A DNA stretch of 64,000 bases from an uncultured Bryobacteraceae bacterium (lineage in GTDB: Bacteria > Acidobacteriota > Terriglobia > Bryobacterales > Bryobacteraceae), in the NCBI GenBank assembly GCA_937920635.1, contig CAKZUE010000008.1, positions 1 to 64,000 on the forward strand, given 5' to 3'. Position numbers and translations under genes: made by a program. Position 1 is the first letter of the stretch. Each line of letters begins with the position of its first letter. The notes beneath the pieces are model-generated. The model was not told where the DNA came from, searched no databases, and saw only the letters and a program-made list of their open reading frames with translations. This document shows positions 27,365 to 36,215 of this stretch, one piece after another.

Positions 27365-29189
27365 AGCCGAAAGACTGGGGCTGCGGCGGGGCCGGTGGAC
27401 GTTCCTGCCCGTGGTTCCCCGGCGGCTGGAGTTCGCCGCGGTGGTGCGGCGCGCGCTGCTCGAAATGCGGCCCGCGCGGGTGGCCGTGGAATTGCCCCGG
27501 CATGGCCGGAAGGCGCTGCTGGAAGCGCTGGAAGGGCTGCCGCGGATCGGCGTGCTGATGGGACGGGCGAGAGAGGCGCCGAGGGACGAGTTTGACGGCG
27601 AGGCGCGCCCCGTGCTGGCCGTAATCGAGCCGGCGGACGCTCTGACGGAAGCCTGCCGCACCGCCCTGGAGCTGGGCGCCGAGCTGGCGCTGATCGGTTC
27701 GCACAAACCGCTGGTGGAGCGCTGGGAGATTTATCCGGACCCGGCCGCGTTAAGAGTCCTTTCCTACGGGCGCTATACGGAAATGTATCTGCGCGTGCCG
27801 CCCCCGCCGCCGCCTGGCGGCTCCGGCGGCTGGGAAGCGGCTGCGTGTCTGGAGCGGCTGGACCGCAAGACCGAGACGGCGGTGGTCCTGCGCCTGTCCT
27901 CATTTGCGGAGATGCTGCCGTTGCAGGGCCTGACGGTGGCGCCAGAGGCGGATGCACCCCGGGCAGAGCTGGGAATCGGACTGCCATCCCCAGCATCGTT
28001 GGGCGAGATCACCGAGGACTGCCCCTGGTTGCAGGAGCGCTACGAGGAATGGCGGAAGATGATCACGCCCGAACACGGCTTCAGCGTGCCGGACCGGCGC
28101 GCGTGGATGAACGAGCTGTGGAGCGAAGCCGAGGACAACTACCGCGCCATTTATGGCGGCCAACTGGCGCCGTGGCAGCGGAGGCAATCGGCAAGATATC
28201 TGGCAAGGCTGATGCGCGCGGGGGCCATGGTAGCGCCCTCGCTGTTCGATCTGGTGGCCGCCGCGCGCGGCGTCGTCGACGACAATTTTGCTTACGAAGT
28301 CTGGCGGCTGGGCACGAGTTACAGCCACCAGCAAACGGATGCAGGCGGGGAGGGGCTGGATCTGCGCGCCGGGGACGTCTTCCCAAACACGAGGCGGCTG
28401 CGCCTGCGGCAGCGCTACGAGCGCGAAAAGCGCCGCGCCGCCCCGCAGGCGTGGAAGCGGCGGCCCGGCCGCGCGCCTGACGCATGGGCCGCACAGCTCG
28501 GCGGAGACGCCATTTGCAGCTATCCGCCCGAGGACATCGTGATCGAGGACTACGGGCGCTTCCTGCGGCAGCGCGCGGTGACGATGCTGGGCGAAGAGCG
28601 CTCGCGCGTGGAGCCTTTCACCACCTCCCTGCTCGACGGCATCGACCTGCGCGAGACCATCCGCCGCTGGCACGAGGGACGGATCTATGTGCGCGAGACG
28701 GAACGGCTCACCGGCGAAGCGGGCGCGGTAGTGGTGATCTTCGACGAAGACCGCGAGAACCGCTACTCCTGGCTGACCACGTGGCTCGGCGAACACTCCA
28801 ACGAAAGCGACATGGCGTTTTATTCCACGCCGCCGTTCGACAATCTGGTAGGGCCGGGCATCGGGCGCGCCGAGTACGGCGGCTTTCTCATGACCATGCC
28901 GCCCGGCCGGATGGCCGACGTCTGGACAGATCCCGATTACGACCTCGCCGAGACCAAGCCGGAGAGGCTGCTGTTGGCGGCGATCGATTACTCGCTGGAG
29001 CGGCACGTCGTGTATGTGGCCGCCAAGCCGCCGCGGCCCATGATGCGGCAGATTGCGGCGCGGCTCGACCGGAACATTCTCTACATCCCGCTGGGCGCGC
29101 TGTCGCCGGACAAGCTCAGGAAGATCCGCGTGCTGCACGTGCTGGACAGCCACGAGCGCAGGCGGATCGCCCCGCGCTACATCTGGTGA
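27354..29189 (+). CDS. Unknown 611-residue MoxR-partner protein (possible TraB/DUF5682-like N-terminal region)
   Basis: 611 residues, no signal peptide. The ATG at 27354 lies inside the end of the MoxR gene. Residues 10-145 alternate strands and helices: TFLPVVPRRLEFAAVVRRAL, PARVAVELPRHGRKALLEAL, PVLAVIEPADALTEA and ELALIGSHKP. This resembles the TraB/ChaN-like start of DUF5682 proteins found beside MoxR genes. A PPPPPPGGSGG linker follows (148-158). The middle (about 220-380) has WMNELWSEAEDNYRAIYGGQ, LAPWQRRQSARYLARLMRAG and DLVAAARGVVDDNFAYEVW. The C-terminal part has VVVIFDEDRENRYSWLTTWL (about 458-477), LMTMPPGRMADVW and KIRVLHVLDSHERRRIAP. I do not recognise the C-terminal module. It is probably the substrate or effector of the MoxR ATPase; the activity is unknown. 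Confidence 0.8.
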   Translation: MFSEAERLGLRRGRWTFLPVVPRRLEFAAVVRRALLEMRPARVAVELPRHGRKALLEALEGLPRIGVLMGRAREAPRDEFDGEARPVLAVIEPADALTEACRTALELGAELALIGSHKPLVERWEIYPDPAALRVLSYGRYTEMYLRVPPPPPPGGSGGWEAAACLERLDRKTETAVVLRLSSFAEMLPLQGLTVAPEADAPRAELGIGLPSPASLGEITEDCPWLQERYEEWRKMITPEHGFSVPDRRAWMNELWSEAEDNYRAIYGGQLAPWQRRQSARYLARLMRAGAMVAPSLFDLVAAARGVVDDNFAYEVWRLGTSYSHQQTDAGGEGLDLRAGDVFPNTRRLRLRQRYEREKRRAAPQAWKRRPGRAPDAWAAQLGGDAICSYPPEDIVIEDYGRFLRQRAVTMLGEERSRVEPFTTSLLDGIDLRETIRRWHEGRIYVRETERLTGEAGAVVVIFDEDRENRYSWLTTWLGEHSNESDMAFYSTPPFDNLVGPGIGRAEYGGFLMTMPPGRMADVWTDPDYDLAETKPERLLLAAIDYSLERHVVYVAAKPPRPMMRQIAARLDRNILYIPLGALSPDKLRKIRVLHVLDSHERRRIAPRYIW

Positions 29190-29255
29190 AACGCCCGCTC
29201 GGGCGCGGGCCGTCTTACGGTGGTGGACCCGGGCGGCGGGCCGCTGTCATCACGC

Positions 29256-29264
29256 TGATATACT
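29256..29264 (+). promoter_or_regulatory. Extended -10 promoter element
   Basis: TGATATACT matches an extended -10 (TGnTATAnT). Transcription from it would begin near 29271 and leave a leader of about 20 bases before the ATG at 29292, which is one reason for choosing that start over the TTG at 29271. No clear -35 is visible. Confidence 0.45.
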
Positions 29265-29291
29265 GAAGGTTTGCTCGCTTTGAGACTCCCG

Positions 29292-32036
29292 ATGAAGTGG
29301 ATCTTTGCTCTTTGTGCGCTCGCGGGTGCGTGCCACGCGCAGGACTTTTACAGCTCCCAGGCCGCGCGGCTCGTGATCGGACAAAACCCGTTCACCGACG
29401 CCTACCCGGGCGCCAGCGACAAATTGCTAGGCTCGATCACTGGAGTCGCCTACGCGGCCGACACGCTGATCGTCGCCGATGGCAACAACATCGGCGGCAC
29501 TCCGGTGAACCACCGCGTGCTCATTTACCGCAACGTCAGCAGCTTCATCCCCGACCGCAAGGCCGTTCTGCCGCTCAGCGACCCGCGCTGCCCGGCGTGC
29601 GTGGGCAGGGCCGATGTGGTGCTGGGCCAGCCCGACTTCACTACCACTGAACTGAAGCCCGCGGCGCAAAACACGCTGCGCAACCCGCTCGGCGTGGCTT
29701 ACAACGGACGCGTGCTGGCAGTGGCCGACACGGACAACAATCGCGTGCTGATCTGGCGCTCGCTGCCTGCCGTCAACCAGCAGCCGGCGGATCTTGTCGT
29801 CGGGCAGAAAGACTTCACGTCCTCCGCGCCAGGCCTGAGCGAGACGGCGCTGCGCGGCCCCACCGGCGTGTTCGTCGATGACAACAATGGCCTGTGGGTC
29901 GCCGACACGGGCAACAACCGCGTGCTGTACTTTGGCGAGATCACCCAGAACGGACAGGCGGCAAAGCTCGTTCTCGGCCAGCCGAACCTGACCACGGACC
30001 AGCAGTTCCGCCGCTTCCCCGAGTACATTTCGAAAGCCGACTCGATGCTGGCGCCCTCGTCGGTGTGGGTGGGCGCGGGCAAGGTCATTGTCGCCGATCT
30101 GGGCCTGAGCCGCGTGCTGATCTGGAATTCGATCCCCACCAGCAGCGGCCAACCAGCCAGCGTCGTGGTAGGCCAGCCGGACTTCACCTTCCCGGAATTC
30201 AAGACCGGCGGAACGCCCACCAACACCGTGCTATGCGCACCCAACGGAACCGGTGAGGACGGCAAGCCCACGTATCCGCAGCGGTGCGCCGCGACGCTCG
30301 ACATGCCGCGCGCGGTGCTCAGCGACGGGCGGCGCCTCTTCGTCGCCGACTCGGGCAACGACCGCGTGCTCATCTGGAATGAGATCCCAACGCAGAACGG
30401 CAAGCCCGCCGACATCGTGCTCGGCCAGCTCAACTTCGAGCTGAATCAGAGCTCGGACTCCGGCGAGCCCCGGCGCGTGGCGTCCACCGACTCCTTCAAG
30501 ACGCCCACGGCACTCGCTTACGACGGTCTGAACCTGTACGTTTCCGATACTTATAACCGCCGCCTGCTCGTGTACACGCCTGGCGACTTCAACCTGCCGG
30601 TGACGGCGGTGCGCAATGCTCCCAGCCCGGCGACGTTCGCCCGCGGATCGATCGTGTTCAGCGGCACGGTGGAGAAGGACGTCGAGCTGACCATCAAGAT
30701 CGGCAACGAGAACGTGAAGGACAGCGACGGCAAGGTGATCACAAAGAACTACAAGATCACGACCACCGTGGACGACAGCTTCGACACCATCATCGACCGC
30801 TTCGTGCAGGCTATCAACGACGCTCCCGATCCGTACGTCACCGCCGCGCCGAACAAGCTGTTTAACGCCCTGCTGCTGATCGCGCGCGAGGCGGACGTGG
30901 CGGGCAACTCGGTGACGCTGGAGACGGCCATTTCGCCGGATGGATCCAAGATCGTCATGACCACAAGCGGCTCGAAGCTCAGCGGCGGACAGGACCCGGC
31001 GCTGGTGGCGCCGTTCGCGCTGGTGGCCGTGCTCGGCGACAACGTGGCCGACCAGACAGCCAGCGTGGAGGATCTGACCAGCCCGCTGCCGTATGAGCTG
31101 GGCGGCGTGCAGTTCTTTGTCGACGGACTTCCCTGCCCCATCGTGGCAGTCTCGCCGGAGCGCGTGATCGCGCAGATCCCCGTCGAGGTCGCGGGCTCCA
31201 ACAGCGCCAGCGGCGTGCTGCGCGTGCGACGCAACAACGGGGAAATCACGGTGTCCAGCGCCGTGGCGGTGCGGCTGATCGAACAGAACCCCTCGGTCTA
31301 TACGCTCGACTCGCCATCGCCCTCGCCGGGCCTGACGTTCCACTTCTCCAGCCAGGCCACCGGCACAATTTCAGTGGACGGCGCGGCCAATCCCGGCGAC
31401 ACCCCCACCATCTACATCCGCGACCGCAAGTACACCTATCGCGTGCAGGCCACCGACACGCTGGCCACGATCCGCGACAACCTGATTGCGCTCATCAACG
31501 CCTTCGATCCCGAGGTGGAGGCGTTCGCCGCGGGTCCGTTCCAGCGCATCCGCCTGCGGGCGCGCATCGAAGGGCCGGCGGGCAATGGCATCCCGATCAA
31601 GGCCGAAGCGAACACGGACGCGCAGGTGATCATGACGGCGCTCAACAGCGAGCTCTGCTGCGCGAACTCCGCCGGCGCCCCAGTGACCGAGGACAACCCT
31701 GCCCAACCCGGTGAAACGATCGTCGTACTGGCCAGCGGCCTGGGGCTGGTGGGGCCGGAGGCGGCCAAGTCGGCCATGAAGACCGGCAAACCGTACGACG
31801 GGCCTGAAGTCAACGATCCGCTGGAATTCGTCTCGTCGCTGATTGGCGGGCGCACGGCGAACGTGCTGTTTGCCGGGCTCAAACAGGGCGCCGTTGGCGT
31901 CTACGAAGTGCATCTCGAACTGAACCCGGATCTGCCGACGAACCTCAAGACCGAGGGCTGGATCGCGCAGAGCTTCCAGATCTCCAACATCTTCACCATT
32001 CCGGTGGTGAGCCGCAAGCCGCGGCAGCCGCAGTGA
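29292..32036 (+). CDS. Secreted NHL-repeat protein with Solibacter-type C-terminal domain (TIGR03437-like)
   Basis: 914 residues from ATG 29292 (MKWIFALCALAGACHAQ, a Sec signal). Residues about 20-420 hold beta-propeller units repeated with wording such as VLGQPDFTTTELKP, NPLGVAYNGRVLAVADTDNN, RVLIWRSLP, GVFVDDNNGLWVADTGNNRV and LFVADSGNDRVLIW. Residues about 430-720 contain Ig-like segments, and twice a unit with YKITTTVDDSFDTIIDRFV / YTYRVQATDTLATIRDNLIA. The C-terminal part has FFVDGLPCPIVAVSPERVIA and PGETIVVLASGLGLVGPEA, the recurring acidobacterial domain. Such proteins are extracytoplasmic and their ligands are unknown. The next gene, 47 bases downstream, encodes the same architecture. 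Confidence 0.85.
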   Translation: MKWIFALCALAGACHAQDFYSSQAARLVIGQNPFTDAYPGASDKLLGSITGVAYAADTLIVADGNNIGGTPVNHRVLIYRNVSSFIPDRKAVLPLSDPRCPACVGRADVVLGQPDFTTTELKPAAQNTLRNPLGVAYNGRVLAVADTDNNRVLIWRSLPAVNQQPADLVVGQKDFTSSAPGLSETALRGPTGVFVDDNNGLWVADTGNNRVLYFGEITQNGQAAKLVLGQPNLTTDQQFRRFPEYISKADSMLAPSSVWVGAGKVIVADLGLSRVLIWNSIPTSSGQPASVVVGQPDFTFPEFKTGGTPTNTVLCAPNGTGEDGKPTYPQRCAATLDMPRAVLSDGRRLFVADSGNDRVLIWNEIPTQNGKPADIVLGQLNFELNQSSDSGEPRRVASTDSFKTPTALAYDGLNLYVSDTYNRRLLVYTPGDFNLPVTAVRNAPSPATFARGSIVFSGTVEKDVELTIKIGNENVKDSDGKVITKNYKITTTVDDSFDTIIDRFVQAINDAPDPYVTAAPNKLFNALLLIAREADVAGNSVTLETAISPDGSKIVMTTSGSKLSGGQDPALVAPFALVAVLGDNVADQTASVEDLTSPLPYELGGVQFFVDGLPCPIVAVSPERVIAQIPVEVAGSNSASGVLRVRRNNGEITVSSAVAVRLIEQNPSVYTLDSPSPSPGLTFHFSSQATGTISVDGAANPGDTPTIYIRDRKYTYRVQATDTLATIRDNLIALINAFDPEVEAFAAGPFQRIRLRARIEGPAGNGIPIKAEANTDAQVIMTALNSELCCANSAGAPVTEDNPAQPGETIVVLASGLGLVGPEAAKSAMKTGKPYDGPEVNDPLEFVSSLIGGRTANVLFAGLKQGAVGVYEVHLELNPDLPTNLKTEGWIAQSFQISNIFTIPVVSRKPRQPQ

Positions 32037-32083
32037 GCCATGCCGGAATCCGGCGGATATTCCGAGCCATGAGGAGCGAAATC

Positions 32084-33973
32084 ATGAGGCGTATTTCCGT
32101 TTTGATGCTGCTGATTTCTTGCGCGGCCGCCGTGGCTCTGGCGCAGGCGCCGCCCTCCTACACGATCACCAATGCGGCGGGCAACGGCGCGGCGGGCTTC
32201 GGCGGCGACAGCGGGAAAGCGGGGGAAGCGCAGATCAACTACCCGCTCGGCCTGGCCATCGACGGCTCCGGCAACATCTACATCGCGGATCATTTCAACC
32301 ACCGCATCCGCCGCGTGGCCGCCGACGGGACCATCACGACCGTCGCCGGCTCGGACAGCATCGGCTCGACTGGAGACGACGGTCCGGCCACCAGCGCCAA
32401 GCTGAACTATCCCTCCGGCGTCGCCATCGACAGTTCCGGCGCGCTCTACATCACCGACACGATGAACCATGTGATCCGCAAGGTTGTGGTGGGCGGCAAC
32501 ATCACGCTGTTCGCCGGCCAGCGGGGCGTCTCCGGCTTCCTCGAGAAAGACTCCAAGGACGAATACCTTCAGGCCAAGGACGCCCAGCTCAACGCGCCCA
32601 CCGGCATTGCCATCGACGGCTCGGGAAACATTTATTTCTGCGACACCCGCAACCACCGGATCCGCAAGATCGGAACCGACGGCAAGATCCAGACGATCGC
32701 TGGCAAGGGCGAGAAGGGCGAAACAGGCGACGGCGGCAAAGCGGTGGAGGCGAAGCTGAACTCCCCCACCGGCGTCGCCGTGGATGCGGCGGGCAACGTT
32801 TATATCGCCGACCAGATGAACCACCGCATCCGCAAAGTGGACAAGGACGGCGTCATCACCACGGTGGCGGGCACGGGGCTGCCAGGCTACTCCGGCAATG
32901 GCGGGCTGGCCACGCGCGCGCAGCTCTTCTACCCCTGCTGCATCGCGCTCGACAAGCAGGGCAACCTGTTCATCGCCGACCGCACCAACAACCGCGTTCG
33001 GCGCGTGGACGCGCAGACGGGAACGATCTCCCTTGCTGCGGGCACAGGCCGGTTCGGCGATGATTTCGACGGCCGCGCGGCCGAGCAGGCGCGCCTGCGC
33101 TTCCCCATGGGACTCGCCGCGGACCCCCAGGGTAGGGTCTATTTCAGCGACAACGCCAACAGCCGCGTCAAGCGGCTGACGCCTGTCAGCGAGAATCCCA
33201 CGGAAGCCGCGGCGGAGCCTCCGGCCATCCGCGCCGACGGCGGCGTGGTCACCGACACGGCGTTCGGCGCCTCCGTGGCCATCGCGCCGGGCGCGTGGAT
33301 CGAAATTTACGGCGCCCGCTTCTCTGTGGTGGAACGTGAGTGGCAGAGCGAGGATTTCACTGAAGGCCGCGCGCCCGTTTCGCTGGAAGGCGTCCAGGTC
33401 TGGATCAATGGACAACCGGCGCCGGTCGCCTACGTCAGCCCGAACATGATCCGGGCCCTCGCCCCTCTGGAACTGGACGGCTCTGCCGCTGCCATCGTAG
33501 TGGAAACGCCTGCCGGTCGCAGCCGCTCGTACACCGTCAAGATCGATCCGGCAGCCGCCGGCGTGCATGCGCCCGCCAAGCTGCGGCTGGCTGGGAAGCA
33601 GTTCGCGGCGGCGCTCATTGAAGGCGCGGACGCCTACGCGCTGCCGGAGGGCGCTCTGGAAGAGGCTGCGTCGCGCCCCGCGAAGGCGGGCGAGGTGCTG
33701 GTGCTATACGGGACAGGCTTCGGACCGGTAACGCCGCACGTGAGCACGGGTGAAACGCCCGCGGAGCAGGCGCAACTCGCCCAGCCGGTCGAGGTGAGCG
33801 TGGGCGGAATGCCCGCCGAAATCGTCTCAGCAGGGCTGGCACCGGGCAAGATCGGCCTGTACGAACTGCGCGTGGTGACGCCGCCGCTCATCGAAGGCGG
33901 CCCGATGCCGCTGGAGATTCGCCTGAACGGCAGACGGATTTCGCAGGAACTCTACGTCGCCGTGGAGCCGTAA
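32084..33973 (+). CDS. Secreted NHL-repeat protein with Solibacter-type C-terminal domain (TIGR03437-like)
   Basis: 629 residues. The ATG at 32084 is chosen because GAGGAG sits 7 bases before it; the frame is open to 32033. Sec signal RRISVLMLLISCAAAVALAQ. Residues about 22-370 hold at least six NHL units, each with a pattern like YPLGLAIDGSGNIYIADHFN / HRIRRVAADGTITTVAGS. The C-terminal half has GAWIEIYGARFS, VSLEGVQVWINGQPAPVAYV, GEVLVLYGTGFGPVTP and VEVSVGGMPAEIVSAGLAPG, the conserved core of the Solibacter C-terminal domain. It shares a strand and likely a transcript with the preceding paralogue. Probably a cell-surface or secreted binding protein. Confidence 0.9.
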   Translation: MRRISVLMLLISCAAAVALAQAPPSYTITNAAGNGAAGFGGDSGKAGEAQINYPLGLAIDGSGNIYIADHFNHRIRRVAADGTITTVAGSDSIGSTGDDGPATSAKLNYPSGVAIDSSGALYITDTMNHVIRKVVVGGNITLFAGQRGVSGFLEKDSKDEYLQAKDAQLNAPTGIAIDGSGNIYFCDTRNHRIRKIGTDGKIQTIAGKGEKGETGDGGKAVEAKLNSPTGVAVDAAGNVYIADQMNHRIRKVDKDGVITTVAGTGLPGYSGNGGLATRAQLFYPCCIALDKQGNLFIADRTNNRVRRVDAQTGTISLAAGTGRFGDDFDGRAAEQARLRFPMGLAADPQGRVYFSDNANSRVKRLTPVSENPTEAAAEPPAIRADGGVVTDTAFGASVAIAPGAWIEIYGARFSVVEREWQSEDFTEGRAPVSLEGVQVWINGQPAPVAYVSPNMIRALAPLELDGSAAAIVVETPAGRSRSYTVKIDPAAAGVHAPAKLRLAGKQFAAALIEGADAYALPEGALEEAASRPAKAGEVLVLYGTGFGPVTPHVSTGETPAEQAQLAQPVEVSVGGMPAEIVSAGLAPGKIGLYELRVVTPPLIEGGPMPLEIRLNGRRISQELYVAVEP

Positions 33974-33984
33974 GAGCCATCCAT

Positions 33985-35202
33985 TCAAGGCAGGCTGATT
34001 TTCACGACGCCCGGGCATTGGGCGCGGACCGTCTTGCCGCCGGCCGTGATTTCATACTCACCCCGGAAGGCGCGGATGCCATATTCGCCTCCGGCGCCCG
34101 TCACTCCCTCGGCTTCCGTGCGCCAACGGCGGTGCACAAGCTCGCGCCAGACCTCGTAGTTCGGCTTCGCCGACCAGTCCTTGCGCAGCATCGCGCCGCG
34201 GGGGCGCCAGTGGCGGCCTTCCCAGAAACCCCACATGAGAAAAGCGTCCACGCGCGGGTGGCTGAAACAGACGGTAAGAAAATCGCGGGTGAATTCCGCC
34301 TGTAATTTCTCATCATCTGTCTCAAAATCGAATTCCGTGATCCGGATTGGCAGGTTGAATTCCGAGAAAAGATCGAGGATTTCCAGCAGCTTTTCCGGCG
34401 GCGTGGCCTCCCGGAAATGGCCCTGCATGCCGATGCCGCCGAGCGGAGCGCCCCGGTCGAGCAGAAAACGCAGCGTCTCGTAGAAATGGCGCTGGTGGGC
34501 CGTGTCCCGGCCTCCGGCGGAGAGGATGTTGAAGTCGTTCAGAAAAAGAACCGGCTTCGGATCGAACTCCTTTGCCGCTTTGTACCAGGCAACCATCTCT
34601 TCGCGGCCCAGGATGTCGATGAGATCGTGGTTCGTGTACGGTTCGTTCACCACGTCCCAGTCCTCCAGCAGGCCGCGGGTGGCGGAGACTTCATCCCGGA
34701 TGTGATCGAGCACTTTCTTGCGGAGCGCCTGCGGGTCGCCCGCGAGCTCTTTCAGGTCCTTGGGCAGCCAGCGCCAGCCCGGCCAGACCAGCGTGTGCCC
34801 GCGCACGCGCGTGATGCCGTTCGCGTGCAGCCATTGCAGCGCCGCCAGCGGCGTCTCGCGGTCGCGCTCCCACTGCGGCCATTTCAGGTCGTTTTCGAGC
34901 ACCGCCATGTTGAAGTTGTCGAGGATGGCGCGGCGGTATTTGTCCGAGTCCTCGCCTTCGCCGAGCAAAAAACGCCCGGCAATGGCCGTGCCCCATCCGA
35001 AAGCATGCTTCGTCATGCGGACCCGCACCGGCACGCCTTCGGCAGGCTTGCCGTCCGCGCGCAGCACCTGCACCGTGAGTTCAGCTTTGCGGATGCGCTC
35101 GATCCGCGCCTCGGCCGCCTCGCGCCACGGCTGCGCCAGCAGCGGCGCGGCCAGCAGGGCGGCTGCCGCCCAGATCGGGGAGAGCAACGACATGGACCGC
35201 AT
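33985..35202 (-). CDS. Glycoside hydrolase family 10 endo-1,4-beta-xylanase
   Basis: 405 residues from ATG 35202, which has GAGAGG 9 bases upstream. Sec signal MSLLSPIWAAAALLAAPLLA. GH10 barrel: FGWGTAIAGRFL, FNMAVLENDLKWPQWE, GHTLVW (His136), DWDVVNEPY with acid/base Glu187, VLFLNDFNIL, and PIRITEFDFE with nucleophile Glu290, then DAFLMWGFWEGRHWRPRGAM. A short N-terminal beta extension (ELTVQVLRADGKPAEGVPV) precedes the barrel, as in many acidobacterial and Bacteroidetes GH10. It hydrolyses xylan outside the cytoplasm. It lies 44 bases downstream of the aldo/keto-reductase-like gene. Confidence 0.92.
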   Translation of the reverse strand: MRSMSLLSPIWAAAALLAAPLLAQPWREAAEARIERIRKAELTVQVLRADGKPAEGVPVRVRMTKHAFGWGTAIAGRFLLGEGEDSDKYRRAILDNFNMAVLENDLKWPQWERDRETPLAALQWLHANGITRVRGHTLVWPGWRWLPKDLKELAGDPQALRKKVLDHIRDEVSATRGLLEDWDVVNEPYTNHDLIDILGREEMVAWYKAAKEFDPKPVLFLNDFNILSAGGRDTAHQRHFYETLRFLLDRGAPLGGIGMQGHFREATPPEKLLEILDLFSEFNLPIRITEFDFETDDEKLQAEFTRDFLTVCFSHPRVDAFLMWGFWEGRHWRPRGAMLRKDWSAKPNYEVWRELVHRRWRTEAEGVTGAGGEYGIRAFRGEYEITAGGKTVRAQCPGVVKISLP

Positions 35203-35246
35203 CACCGGCATCCTCTCACAGTCTGGGACGGACCGGCGGCCGCCGG

Positions 35247-36140
35247 TCAGGTCATGTGAAGCTTGCGGACGATCTCGCAATTCTCGGCAATCTCGTCCTT
35301 GAACTTCGGCCACATGCCCACGATGACGGCATCGCCGGGCTTGATGTTGGCGAACGCGAAGCGGAAAGCGGCCTCGATCTGCTCGCGGCTGCCGCCCGCG
35401 CGCCCCGCTGCCAGAATCTTGAACCCCAGGCAGGGCTTCGATGTCTGGCGGATCACCCGCGTCATCCGCTCCGGGTCTTTCTCGAGGAACGGCTCGCCCA
35501 GCGGGCGCTCGCCGTTCAGCAGCGCCCGCACCTGCTCCGGCGTTCGCGTCACATGGTAGAAGCAGGCCATGTAGTAATCGACGGGCCAGCCTTTCTCTTC
35601 GATCCACTCGATCACAGCCGGGTTGTGCGTGGACACGCCCGCCATCACGCCCGTGTCCCGCACGCGCTGGACAAACTCGCGCACGCGCTCCATGCGCCCT
35701 TCACGGAACGCCTCGTCGGTGCGGTTGCCGTGGTGCGCCATGCCGAGGAAACCGAGCTTCGCCGCATCGGGAATCATCGAGAAGTCCTTGTGCAGCTCGA
35801 AATCGCTCAGCAGGAACACCTTGATTTTCGAGCCGCGCTCGCGCACGCCTTTGAGCGTCTCGATTGTCTCCTTCTGATAGTGGAGCTGCCACGTGGTGAT
35901 GCCGGCGCGTTCGGCGGCGAGAATGGTTTCCACGCGGCGCTCGGGCGTCATCCACTCCCGCATCGACTGGTCGAGGATGCGGTTGAAGTGCGAATAGCCC
36001 ATCAGCGGGTTGGTTCCGATGATGAGGCGCGAGATCTCGTGCCGGCCGCCGAAATTCACTGTGGGCAGCGGAGCGGGCTGTGCAGAGAGCATTGGCGCGG
36101 CGGCGGCGCTTTGCAGGAAGGATCGCCGGGAGAAGGGCAT
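35247..36140 (-). CDS. Tat-signal aldo/keto reductase-like TIM-barrel protein
   Basis: 297 residues. FSRRSFLQSAAAAPMLSAQP is a twin-arginine signal with an AxA-type cleavage site. The body looks like an aldo/keto-reductase-type barrel: ISRLIIGTNPLMGYSH (the conserved LGxG-like start), RRVETILAAERAGITTWQLH, KIKVFLLSDFEL, GVMAGVSTHNPAVIEWIEEK, and YMACFYHVTR, although the classic D-Y-K-H catalytic tetrad is not evident. AGGAG lies 7 bases before the ATG. Upstream of, and probably co-transcribed with, the GH10 gene. Confidence 0.78.
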   Translation of the reverse strand: MPFSRRSFLQSAAAAPMLSAQPAPLPTVNFGGRHEISRLIIGTNPLMGYSHFNRILDQSMREWMTPERRVETILAAERAGITTWQLHYQKETIETLKGVRERGSKIKVFLLSDFELHKDFSMIPDAAKLGFLGMAHHGNRTDEAFREGRMERVREFVQRVRDTGVMAGVSTHNPAVIEWIEEKGWPVDYYMACFYHVTRTPEQVRALLNGERPLGEPFLEKDPERMTRVIRQTSKPCLGFKILAAGRAGGSREQIEAAFRFAFANIKPGDAVIVGMWPKFKDEIAENCEIVRKLHMT

Positions 36141-36215
36141 CGTGGCTCCTGGAATCAGAGAGTGCTGTCCTGTTTATAAGCCATCCCGGCGGGTCCGTCA
36201 AGCGGCGCGGGTATC

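Noticed and set aside
32220-33180. Short repeated DNA segments resembling a repeat array
   Set aside because: They are the codons of NHL protein repeats (repeat unit about 150-170 bases and imperfect), not CRISPR or intergenic repeats.
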